Positions 46,000-57,200 of a DNA stretch of 64,000 nucleotides are shown one piece after another. The notes beneath the pieces are model-generated. The model ran no database searches and had not been told where the DNA came from. It saw only the letters and a program-made list of their open reading frames with translations. How positions within the stretch are numbered: position 1 is the stretch's first letter; each line of letters begins with the position of its first letter. Both the position numbers and the translations under genes were made by a program. The DNA is from Nymphalis io. Lineage: Eukaryota; Arthropoda; Insecta; Lepidoptera; Nymphalidae. The stretch covers positions 3,174,501-3,238,500 of the forward strand of contig NC_065899.1 of the NCBI RefSeq assembly GCF_905147045.1. Reading direction: 5' to 3'.

Positions 46000-48900
46000 A
46001 TTTGAGTACAAATTGTATACATTAATTACTTGTTTTACAATTAGTCAAGAATAAACAATGAAAATGAAATCGACAACTGTATATAATTAATACTAGTGTA
46101 AATAATAGATTTCTTAGGTTCTTCGACATACATTAAACATATTTGCTGCACATACATATTTTATTATTTCTCCATAATTTGAAATTACTCTTAACTTATC
46201 CCTGTTAATATTTCACTAGGATTAATAATTGAAAGTGTTGATTACAATTTCTTTGGTTAAAAGCTTTAAAATATTATTTATTACTATGAAAATAGTAACA
46301 TTTACATTTGCTTTGATCGACATCAAATCTATAAAAGCAATACAAATGCCGTCTACATGCACATCCAAAAATATGAATCTATCAACTTTTATAAATTTTG
46401 CCAGTTCGTTGTGATGTAATCGCAACAGTATATCTAATATCTAGTACTAATTAATTTTAATTTACAAACACAAGTCCCGGTTAAGACAGGTTGAACAAGA
46501 AAGACGGTGAGTATACTTTTTTTTTAAATTTTCTATTTGGTGTAACAAATACTAAAAAATAGTTTTACAAAAAAGATACGAGTGATTTTTAACAAGATTT
46601 TATTCAATTTCATACGTAACAGCAGGCGTGCGCGTAAAATCTTGTTCAACCTATTTAGCTGAAATTATACACACACTTTTGGCAAGAGTTAAAAAACACT
46701 TATATTGTGATTAATGGTTATATAGTGATTATCCACTTATTCCCGGTGCACTTTAACAGCAGTTGCACTTTGTTGATATCCCGTAGTTTAAAAATATCAA
46801 ATGTAAGACACAATCAGTTAGTGAGAGAAATATTTTTAAATTACTTATGTAATATAAATTAGATATTATTACTGAATATTAGAAAAAGTAATATTTTTCA
46901 AAACTTAGAATTAAAACAATGAGTAATTTTCACTTGCAATATATCACGTCTGTGCAACTTATGACTAACAAACACTGCAACGTCTTATTAGTAACATTTT
47001 TATAGATTCATTTTTATTTAATTATCATATAGGCATACTTTATTATCAATTTGGATGGTACACATGAAAAAAGAAAACAATATATAATTTTAAACTTATC
47101 TTATGCCTAAATTGCATTTGCAATTTTCATAATTCTTGTGTTCATGTGACTTAAAATATTTAAAAACAAAAATAAGTTAATGACTATTTCTTTTACAACA
47201 TAAAATTTTTATTGAATTATCACCAAAACCATGCTTAATAAATAGAAATTGTAAAGAAAAAAAATGAAATTATACTTAAGTTCTCAAAAAATAAGTTGCA
47301 TCGGAAGCTGAACCTATGTTCTAGCTCATGTCAATCGAGGCTCCTAATTTACTAAGTGAATGTGTTGGAAATAAATTATGATTTTAGTTTTAAAATTAAA
47401 GAAATTTTTTAGCTGCAAAACCATCAAAGAAAAATGGGTACAAGTATTGTTATGTTAATGCCAAAAGTTATTATATTATATTAACTAAAATTGGTCAAGA
47501 AGAATTAATAAAATGTTGTATAATATATTGGATTTCAGAGGGTGGTACAATACCGTACAGTATCAGTAACAGCCTGTGAATATCCCACTGCTGGGCTAAG
47601 GCCTCTTCTCCTTTTTTTTTAAGGAGAAAATTTGGAGCTTATTCCAGAGGGTTGTGAAAGTTGTATAAACAGAAATCGATAAATATTACAGTGTAAATAC
47701 TCTTTTAGCAACTGGCCTAAAAAGCACTTTTCCAGCCTCGGGCCTTGCCAACATTTTAGTTTGGCAAATTGCTTTAGCATTCCTGCTCTACAAATTACAA
47801 TCACAAGATTACGTTTAACAAATAAATCAAATCTTATTGCTTATCCAAATAAAAATACATAAGTTATTTACCCAAAAGATATACTAATGTCACGATTTTC
47901 GTAAATTTAACTCATTTTGTCTAAATATTTGCTTGTATTTATTGTAAGCTTATATATCAATGTTTAATTTTTGCTATTAAATATTCATCACAATGTTAAT
48001 TCATTCATTTTCATAAAAGTCTAGTTTAATAGTTTTGGTACAATATAATAGTACGTTTTGAAAATATTAACTGCTTTATTTCAGTTGAGATTAAATTTTA
48101 AATTAATAACTGTACATTTAAATCTCTGATTGTACTGTGATTGTACATAACAATCAAACTTAGTAAAATACAGATATAAATTAAGTTACAAGACACTGAA
48201 TAATTGAAAAACGTTGTTTTAATATAAATTCAATGAAAGTAAAAACAAAATATTTGAGGTGCTTGATAACAATTCTCTTAAAATTTTATTACTACCTATT
48301 CACACATTGGGAAATAAACTAGTTTGTTCACTTATAAGCCATTACTATATTTTATACATTATGTTTGGAATAATAAGCCAATTCAATTAGTCAATAAATA
48401 AAAAAACAAAACAGGAAAAACGCAATGTTTCACAAGGAACAAAAAGCATTATTAATTTGATGCATGAAAATCATAAAGTATTTTAAATATTGAAAAATTC
48501 TCAAATTATTTTATCAATCAACCTTATGATGCTTGAGCATATTTTATTATGAAAATAAAAGAATATTTTAATCTGCCTCAATGTTTAGCTTTGTTTGATA
48601 TGTGAGTTCAAGCAATTTTATAATTTTGTTTACTATTTTTTTTTAATAATATTCGGAAGCAATACAACATCCATTGACACTACAGCATTTAATAAAGTTT
48701 TAAAAATACTTTGCAACTTTTTTAAGAATTGTTATAAGCATCTTTAATAATTATTTTGTTGACATATGATAAATAAAATAAAAAGTATGTGTTTATGAAC
48801 CCTGTATGCTTTTGAAATCTTTAAAGAAAATTTATTGTAAAATTGTCATATCACATAATTAACTTTTTATGCTTTCTTTGTGTAGTGACAATAAATATTG

Positions 48901-49239
48901 TTTTGAATTACATGCTTTGCTGTCATACAATAAATAATAAACTATGAATTTTCTATATTCTATTATACAAACACAAGCAATATAAATATTAAAAAATAGC
49001 ACCAATTTATTTTTTTACATTTTTCTTGCCAAAATAAAACAAACTTATAAGCCGTTACTTTATAAGCCTAACCTTAGTGACAAAAATTGTTTGTTCAACA
49101 AACACCTATGTTTTGATAAAACTACAAATGAAAGTAGTATTTGTCTTTGGCATCACTAGTCAAAAAACTGACATGTGATAGAACAAAAATATTAAACATC
49201 TACTTTAATAATAAATTTCCTATACTTTAACACAATGAA
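46000..49239. other. AT-rich region, probably partly 3' UTR of sarah
   Basis: No coding exon was recognised. A reversed SINE fragment sits at 47565-47650. Since sarah is transcribed leftwards from 49917, sequence directly left of 49240 is likely its 3' UTR, but its end was not determined. Confidence 0.4.
47565..47650 (-). repeat. SINE 3'-body fragment, reversed
   Basis: AACAGCCTGTGAATATCCCA, CTGCTGGGCTAAGGCCTCTT and TTTGGAGCTTATTCCA are the reverse of the SINE end seen at 15945-16026. Confidence 0.7.
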
Positions 49240-49917
49240 TTAATATTCAGGGCAACGAGTATGTGGAATTGTAACTCCGACATGACTTGGAGCATTGGTA
49301 TCGGTAGGTAAAGCCGTATGTACCACAATAGCAGGTTGAGTGGGAGTTGGTGCATGTACCTCATGGCTTTCCCCAGGTGCGAGGCTGGCTATAGCAGCCA
49401 ATAAGTCCGGATTCACTATTGGCTCACCTTCTTCACGTGGTTCCCACCCAATAGGTGGACTTGCTGGAGGCGAAATCAAAAACTGTTTTACGGGAGCTGG
49501 CGGTCGCAGGTTTTTTAAAGAAATTGGTGTCACTGGCTGTGCAAAATAACAGTTAATGCATGAATTATAAAATTTATACTGATGAAGACGAACACGAGCA
49601 GTAGCCGCTGCGAGCGGACTGTCATAATTAACACGTAAGCGCTTAAAACTCCTTAACCACTGAAACGTAATATTATCCGCAAATGTACGAAAAAGATCTT
49701 CTAATTCATTCTTTAATTTGTCGTCGGTGAAAACGTTACTATGAATGTTTGTTACGATCACAGATTTAGGTAAGTCATCCAAATCGTTTATTTCATTTAG
49801 AGAATCGCTTTCGTGGTCTATATCAGCAATATTAGGATGAATATTAGGCATTCCGTCTTCGGGGTTTATATATACAATGTCCTCTTGAAATGTTTCTTCA
49901 TCTTCTTTATTTGCCAT
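49240..49917 (-). CDS. sra: Sarah/nebula: calcipressin (RCAN), calcineurin regulator
   Basis: This is a single-exon gene of 225 residues. An acidic N-terminus is followed by an RRM-like fold at about residues 50-128 (KSVIVTNIHSNVF...FKRLRVNYDSP...CYFAQP). Next comes the family signature FLISPPASPPIGWEP at residues 146-160, the serine-proline motif through which calcipressins act on calcineurin. Near residues 195-200, PAIVVH resembles the PxIxIT calcineurin-docking motif. The protein binds calcineurin in the cytoplasm and modulates Ca2+-dependent dephosphorylation. In flies it is needed for egg activation and meiosis. The start at 49917 is preceded by AT-rich leader and opens the conserved acidic region. 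It is divergently oriented with SAP18, 635 bp apart. The length is normal for insects and no defects were seen. Confidence 0.93.
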   Translation of the reverse strand: MANKEDEETFQEDIVYINPEDGMPNIHPNIADIDHESDSLNEINDLDDLPKSVIVTNIHSNVFTDDKLKNELEDLFRTFADNITFQWLRSFKRLRVNYDSPLAAATARVRLHQYKFYNSCINCYFAQPVTPISLKNLRPPAPVKQFLISPPASPPIGWEPREEGEPIVNPDLLAAIASLAPGESHEVHAPTPTQPAIVVHTALPTDTNAPSHVGVTIPHTRCPEY

Positions 49918-50552
49918 TATTTTTTATCAAGCTTAGATCCGTATTAGCATAGAATTTTTGATATTGAACTATAAATTATTGATCACAACACCGAAGTCTT
50001 AAACCCACTCTATTTTCATTAAACAAAACCTAATCGATTAAATGTAAGATGTCACAGGCTTGACATTTGTCACTTTTGAAAGATTCATTTCAATGTTTTT
50101 AACAAAAATACTTATTACTGTACTGTACTGTACTTTATTGTTTTTTTTTAATAACATATTTATAATATTTAGTGCTATATACATAATTATATTTCAGTAT
50201 TTAGAATTGATATTGAAATCGTACTATAACCCATGGCATTCAATAATAAATTTATAAATGTCGACTGTTTGCTATCTAGCGTCTGAAACAATACATCATA
50301 CAACCAATACAAATACATCGAATTTTATTAACAAGCATAACCTAATTTAAGAAGGACTATCTATTAATTTGATTAATCTGTGTAATGAACATGCTGTCAT
50401 ATTGGGATGCCTGATCTGTCACTGTTTGGTTATAGTTTGTAACGATAAATAAATAACGCTTATACCGATCTAAATACTTTTCAAAATTGTGGACAAATTA
50501 ATTTCGATCAACAAAATCGATTTTACTTTCATCGTGCATACGGATTATGAAA
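49918..50552. promoter_or_regulatory. Shared divergent promoter region of sarah and SAP18
   Basis: This 635-bp interval lies between two start codons on opposite strands. It contains several ATCGAT/AATCGATT-type motifs (about 50033 and 50515), reminiscent of insect housekeeping promoter elements, and a (TACTG)n run near 50115. No TATA box was identified with confidence. Confidence 0.4.
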
Positions 50553-51105
50553 ATGGCAGGGTTAGAGTCATTAGTTGTTGAAGAAGTTAAACCTGCTGAG
50601 AAGCCAGTTGATAGAGAAAAGGTAAATCTAACGTGTGATATAAGTTGACAAGTAAACATTTTAATTAAAAAAGTGTATTATTATCTTTATTTACTTTTAG
50701 ACATGCCCATTGTTACTGCGAGTGTTTTGTTCTACTGGAAGACATAATTCATCGGGTGATTATGCTAGAGGAAATGTTCCTCAAAATGAGCTACAAATAT
50801 ACACATGGATGGATGCATCATTGCGTGAGCTAACAGGTCTTGTTAAAGAAGTTAATCCCGAAACTCGGCGTAAAGGCACATATTTTGATTTTGCGATAGT
50901 ATATCCAGATATGAGATCACCAACGTATCGTATGCGTGAAATTGGTGTTACGTGTTCTGGTCAACGAGGTGATGATGACAACAAAACACTAGCACACGTC
51001 AAATTCCAAATTGGTAATTATCTCGACATTTCAATTACTCCACCTAACAGAATGCCACCTCCGATGCGAAGAGCTCAGCCATACATGAATAATCGCCCTT
51101 ATTGA
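50553..51105 (+). CDS. SAP18: SAP18 (Sin3-associated polypeptide 18; Bin1 in flies)
   Basis: Two exons were joined: 50553-50621 (MAGLESLVVEEVKPAEKPVD and REK) with donor GTAAAT, and 50701-51105 after the acceptor TTACTTTTAG, phase 0. The product is 157 residues, the normal SAP18 size. The conserved ubiquitin-like core is complete: TCPLLLRVFCSTGRHN, YARGNVPQNELQIYTWMDAS, LRELTGLVKEVNPETRRKG, YPDMRSPTYRMREIG and LAHVKFQIGNYLDISITPPN. In animals SAP18 is a subunit of the Sin3/HDAC corepressor and of the ASAP/PSAP complexes that act with the exon-junction complex in splicing. The open frame seen from 50710 starts at an internal TTG, and the real ATG is in exon 1. The polyA signal AATAAA is at 51164. 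Confidence 0.95.
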
Positions 51106-51163
51106 ATAATTAAGTAAGATATTTGTACCTATATTGTTAGTAAAATTTTCAGAAGTGAAGACC

Positions 51164-51169
51164 AATAAA
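51164..51169 (+). terminator. Polyadenylation signal of SAP18
   Basis: AATAAA lies about 60 bases after the stop codon. Confidence 0.55.
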
Positions 51170-51719
51170 TAAAATTTTACAACATTTTTTTTATTTAATA
51201 TTTATAGTCTTAAGATTTTATTTAAATTGTAGCATGTCTATACTTTTGCCTTTGCCCCACCACAGAGCAAAATATAAACTATTTGTTTAAAACTTTACCC
51301 TAGAAAGATAACCTTATTTTGTAGTACAGAAAAGATAGCCATATGTTGTTACGATGTGTGCACTGATAGAAGGCATATTTAGGATCAGGTGTATATTATG
51401 ATTTCTTAATGTGTTACAGTAGTTTGTTCATGATAGCATCATAACAATAAAATAAAAATATAGTAGGAATTTTATATACTTAAAGAGTAAAATAGAATTA
51501 CAAAAACATACTAAAAGCATAGAAACAAAAAAATACTTTAATTGAGATCTTTTCCTGAGCCTTAATTTACAGTTATATCTGACATAATCAACATTATTTA
51601 ATAATTTATAAACCTAATAAATAATAATAAAAATAATCAGATTTAGCCTTAAAGTTATGTTTGCCATTTATGGGATTTTTGCATTGATCACATAAAGATT
51701 TAGTCATTCATCTGATTTT

Positions 51720-52190
51720 TCAACAATGAAATGATCAGTATTTCCTCTTCCTTGGCAAAGCAATATCAACCTTTTGTTCAGAGTGTTTAGCTGGACTCTT
51801 ACGAAGATATACACTGATTTGGATTCATTCATTCAAACCAACTTTTTTTGATAGAGTAGGAATATTCTGCTTTGCCTTGTGCCTTCTGGACATTCAAGTC
51901 GCCATGAGCATATTGCTGAGATTCTTCATGAAATTACGCAGACTCAAAGGTTTTTCTTGTTTGCCTATAACATTGTGATAAAAATCCATTTACATACGCC
52001 ATATTCAAAGTCTCATAAAACATAACCATTGGCCATCTGTTTGTCTTGCGGCTGCTCGAACGAACACGTCCAGCAGTCAACATCTGATCGAAACCACTTC
52101 GTTGATGGTTTCTTGCAATAATCGGTACCGTAAAAAGGGGTGGATACAAATTTCGGGGTGAATATAAAAATAAGGATTTTGGTAGAATTT
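51720..52190 (-). pseudogene. piggyBac-type transposase C-terminal relic
   Basis: The - strand frame 52149-51934 encodes DQMLTAGRVRSSSRKTNRWP, then MVMFYETLNMAYVNGFLSQC. This corresponds to the DxM...RKTNRWP and following helix of piggyBac transposases, which includes the last catalytic Asp position. Further fragments (PAKHSEQKVDIALPRK) follow in shifted frames towards 51735. Stops and frameshifts make it non-functional. No TTAA-flanked terminal repeats were identified. Confidence 0.6.
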
Positions 52191-52550
52191 TAAATGATTA
52201 CACATTAACATTTTTTCTTTGCGTCGGCAACATGTTTTAAGTATCAAAATTAACATACTTCAAAATTTACTTCAAAGTCTACCCTCTGTAAACGCGCTTA
52301 ATTTAACCGTCGTAACTCTTGATTTTAGGTGTGCAAAACTAGTGAATTGTCCTGTTTCGTGTGTTTATCTCATTACATGTGTGATAAATTATAAAAATTC
52401 AGTAAAGGTAAGTTAGAATCTGTTAATAAACTTCAACAATTTGTTAAAATGTGGGTGAATTTATTGTATAAAAGGGGTTAAGAGTATCTATTGAAGGGGG
52501 AATAGAATAGTGGTATGGGTCTAATAGAAACATAGGGAATAATAGAAACG

Positions 52551-53000
52551 CTTAATGAGTAAATAGCAACTAGTGGCAACAATACAACTAGCAACAATAG
52601 AGATTAATAAATAGGGTTGTCAAAAACTGTTAACATAACTAAATAGCTACTTTCATAGATTCTGCGTTTCGTGAATCTTAACCGATGATAGTGGGTTCAA
52701 ATCCGGGCAAGCACCTTAATGAGTAAATAGCAACTAGTGGCAACAATACAACTAGCAACAATAGAGATTAATAAATAGGGTTGTCAAAAACTGTTAACAT
52801 AACTAAATAGCTACTTTCATAGATTCTGCGTTTCGTGAATCTTAACCGATGATAGTGGGTTCAAATCCGGGCAAGCACCTTAATGAGTAAATAGCAACTA
52901 GTGGCAACAATACAACTAGCAACAATAGAGATTAGATAGATAACTAAATAGTTACTTTCATAGATTCTGCGTTTCGTGAATCTTAACCGATGATAGTGGG
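52551..53000 (+). repeat. 164-bp tandem repeat carrying a SINE head, 2.7 copies
   Basis: The unit beginning CTTAATGAGTAAATAGCAAC starts at 52551, 52715 and 52879, a constant period of 164 bp. Copies 1 and 2 look identical. Copy 3 has an internal deletion and runs on into a full SINE body. Each unit ends with the SINE head GTGAATCTTAACCGATGATA and GGTTCAAATCCGGGCAAGCA (B box). Confidence 0.85.
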
Positions 53001-53236
53001 TTCAAATCCGGGCAAGCACCACTGAATTTTCATGTGCTTAATTTGTGTTTATAATTCATCTCGTGCTTGACGATGAAGGAAAACATCGTGAGGAAACCTG
53101 CATGTGTCTAATTTCATTGAAATTCTGCACATGTGTATTCTACCAAACCGCATTGCAGCAGCGTGGTGGAATAAGCTCCAAATCTTCTCATAAGGGCCTT
53201 AGCCCAGTGGTGGGACATTAACAGACTGTTACTGTT
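52971..53236 (+). mobile_element. tRNA-derived SINE
   Basis: It has the B box GGTTCAAATCCG and a body with AAACATCGTGAGGAAACCTG, AAACCGCATTGCAGCAGCGT and TTAGCCCAGTGGTGGGACAT, ending TTAACAGACTGTTACTGTT. It is the same family as at 15722. Its head was taken into the 164-bp tandem repeat on its left. Confidence 0.8.
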
Positions 53237-53239
53237 TAG

Positions 53240-54212
53240 ATTCTACGTTTATAAATAGTAAGTCCATAATATATAGGTATTTTTTTTATTAATTTTTTTT
53301 TATTTATGAAATCAGAAGATTAATTTTCAGTAAGCATTTTCAAACCTAAACAATTTAAACCACACAACCTTACATTTTTAAATGTTGGATAAAAGTAATT
53401 TCTGGTAGCCCTAACAGTTTTACTAACTGGAAAACTTATGCCTATAATTAAATAAATATTGTTATAGCTCTTTCAACATGGTACCGGGCATGATATAATA
53501 CCACCTGAGGTAAAAAACAACCAGTTACTGTCAACAAATTTTTTGGTCCAAGTTGAAAATCATTGCTATTCACTCCATTTTACGCTATATTCGCTCACCA
53601 CTAACATACATTGCGGCGTCATCATGACGTCTCAACATTTATCTAAGCATAAAAAATAATTATGTAAAAGTTAAGCAAATAAATCACAAACATATATAAA
53701 AAACACGAATAACATCAACGACCAAAAAGTTACCTAAAAGATAACGTATATGTCACTTCGACGTACAATGGGTAAATATCTTCGAAAATAGCACACTTAC
53801 CTGAGTGACTAGTATATATAAAAAAATTCTTATTGAATTAAATTTTAAAGTAAATCAACTATTACAACGATTTATAGGAATTGAGAAATATATATATGTA
53901 TATATAAATATTAAGAAACCATTTTTATATCAATGAAAACCATATAATATCATATACTTGAAAGATGAAGATGATGATACTTTTTTTTTTAATTTTGCTT
54001 TAAAAATATACATAAGTATATACAAATAAAACTTAATAAACAATATGAAATGAAAGAAAGAAAAAATATTATTTTATATTTTATTTGTCAAGTTAGGCTC
54101 AATTAAAACCATTTTAACAAAATATTATGGTTCTATATACACTGAGTGACAAGACAATGATGTCTTAAAAATTAGAGCTCCTAAAATAAATATATTTTAT
54201 ATACTTATAAGT
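53240..54212. other. AT-rich region left of the cuticular gene
   Basis: No gene was recognised. Sequence just left of 54213 is probably the 3' UTR of the - strand cuticular protein gene. Confidence 0.4.
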
Positions 54213-57200
54213 CTAGTGATTACTCGCTGATCTGAATGGCCTCTTTGATTTTTTACCCATTGCTGCCAGGTCGATAGTTATACCATTTGGTAAAACTGCT
54301 TTATTTTCTTGGTAGTCAATAAAGCCTTTTTGTTCTTTGTCTTCTCGGGCCTTATCACAAGCAATACCTGTCTCATAGTTGTATTCTCGTTTCAAACCAT
54401 CAGGATCGACATATCCATATTTACCACGGGTGATACAATCTATGCCAATAACTTCCTCCTTAAATGAACCATCGTCGTTTTCAAATCCCCATGTAATACT
54501 ACCATCTTCATTTTCTTCTCGATATTTACGTATAATTTGGGCTACCGGCTTTTTTTCTCTAGAATTGGAAGAAGTGTATCTTTGTGCAGGCACGTTCTTT
54601 GCAGGTGCACGAATAGGCTCTTGTGGTCGGGAATATTGTCTCACGGGTTGAACGTAATCATCTTCTTCATCTACGAAAGGCTTTGGTTCAGGCCTAAACG
54701 CAGGCCGCTGTGGTCTGCTCGATAACGGCTGAAGTCTGACTGGTTGCGGTCTCGCAGTGGGTTCATTTCTGACGGGGCTAAATGATTGCGGTAATAAGGG
54801 GCGGTATTGTGTAGGTCTCACTGGCTCTGGTTTTGGTGCTGTTGGTGTAGTTTGTTGGAACGGAGATGAATTAAAAATAGCTGGTGGCTTTGGTTGAGAT
54901 GTAGTTGTTATATCGTAAAAGTCGTTTTGTGGTTCTGCTGTGGAAAACGCGTTTGGTACATAAGCAGTTGGTGTGTTGATTTCTATTTCATCTTCAGGTT
55001 CTTCTGTAACTGGTTTAGATTGCTCCTCAAGAGACTGAAGACTTGGGCGGGGTGTTGCATCTACTGATTTGAACGATGGCCTGGCGAGTCCAGGCCTCCT
55101 TATCCTTGCTACTCCACTTGGAACTGGAGCGGCCTGTAGTCTTCCTTGTCTAAATCCACCTTGTCTACCTCCTACAATTGCACCGGGAATTTGAATCCGG
55201 GGTGGTGTTGGCGAATCATATTGAGCATAAGCTGTGACTGCACACAGCATACATATCTGAAACAATAATACATATTATCATTAAAATTGTTACCATAATC
55301 ATATGCCGATTGTTACAGTCATTTTTGATTTTCTCTTTCGATTTGGCAATGGAAAATAACAAATATTTATTAATTTGTAAAGTGGAATTCGTACTACGCA
55401 ATTAATCGACATAGCAGCATACTTTCGACTGTAATAGGCCTTGCCTATATCACGAACGTTGATATACTTATTGACATCGAGTCGTTTGACGTGTTTTGTT
55501 TGACTTCGTGTGCCAGTTTATATATATTTATTTTTATTAAAGTTCGATAGCAAAAATACCTTTCGTTTTAATATTAGACATATATATGCCGTTGCAATAT
55601 TTTGCAATTGTATAGATTTTGATAGAAATAGCAATACAACGGCTGTAAAATGTGCAATAAAAAAACTTTTTACTTATTAAAAATTAACTTCACAAGAGTT
55701 ACATTTTTAAAAGTGATAAGAGTTTTGTTTTTTTTAATACAATCAGTAGTGTAGTATTTTGAAACTCTATAATTATTAAAAGCCTTTGGTGTAATTTTAC
55801 GTTTATATACTTTATAAGACATTTAAATTAAAAATATGGTAAAGTCACAAAGCTTTTAAGCTTTTGACAAGAAGGAAGATTTTTTTTAAAAATAATGTGA
55901 ATAATTTAAAATGTTTCCGTAAACAAAAGCTGATAAACTTTATAAATTTTAACAGGTAGTGTCAGAGATATTCAATATTTACTTTCAGAGCAAATACTCG
56001 TAATAAATAGGAACTAGGTTCTGCTTTACAAAGTACATAATATTATGTAAGTGTATATCGTATGTTGTGTGGCGTGGCCATTGTTTGATGGCTGACTAAG
56101 AGCGAGGGACATTTATAACTTCGATTTGATAAGTATAATGAAGTTCTATGAACTGAAATTCTGGACAGGGGGCTTATTTTAAGTACTAGCAAGCGACGCC
56201 GATAATATTTTAGTGTGAAAATGTGTTCGCAAACACACCTGTGTCAATCTAACAATCCGATGGACCGGTAAACTTGCACAGTAGGAGAGGAAGAAGATGC
56301 TGGTCCAACAGCTTTATATGATGTCCCAGGCACGGTAGTGGTACATTACCAACTTCCTTACTGCGATAATTAATTTACAATAAACTCAATAACTGTTTAT
56401 ATACCTGACCCGTGACTAAAATCAAGAATCTAGAATCTTGCGATCTACAGTATCATAAGCTAGACACTATCATATGCTATCATAAGCTAGGCAATAATAA
56501 ATAATTAAATAACCTATAATATTTCAAGAAATAAAATTTTCTTAGTTATTATTTGTTATGTTCGTATGAACTGTCCGAGATACTCACATAAAATAATTAA
56601 TTTTAATACAATTTGATAAATAGCCTCTCACTGTACCGTAATATTTTTTTTTTTGTAAAACCGGTTAAAAATAATTAGATTATGTATTAAAATGATTAAA
56701 ACTATCAAGAGACTAGGTATTACTAATAATGTAGAGCACGATGTCACATAAACTGAATATAAAAATTGGGCTATTTGCATCCGTTATTCCGTAACTATGT
56801 ATTTATAATTAAAATTTCACTTAAGTGTTTGCGCAACGAGGGATAAATTGTTAAGTCAATACGTAAGGTTTAGCATATAGAAACCCGGAACTAATTTTAT
56901 CGCAATTATTATTTAATTATGTTTGATTTTATTTCCTGCCAAATCAAATTATGATATCTACTTTGTAATGGATATACGAATATCAAATATTGATAATGAT
57001 GCAAATGAGTTTCATTTCGATTATTATAGTAATTTTTGGTTCGTTTTGTTTAAATCGAGTATTTATTTTATGTATCAATAAACGCTGATTACTCCATATC
57101 AAACATTTAACGTCAATACATCTAATCAATACTAGGCGCTTATACAGGAAACCTTCGTATAAATAATGACTAATTAGAATTCTAGAACAATAATGCTTCT

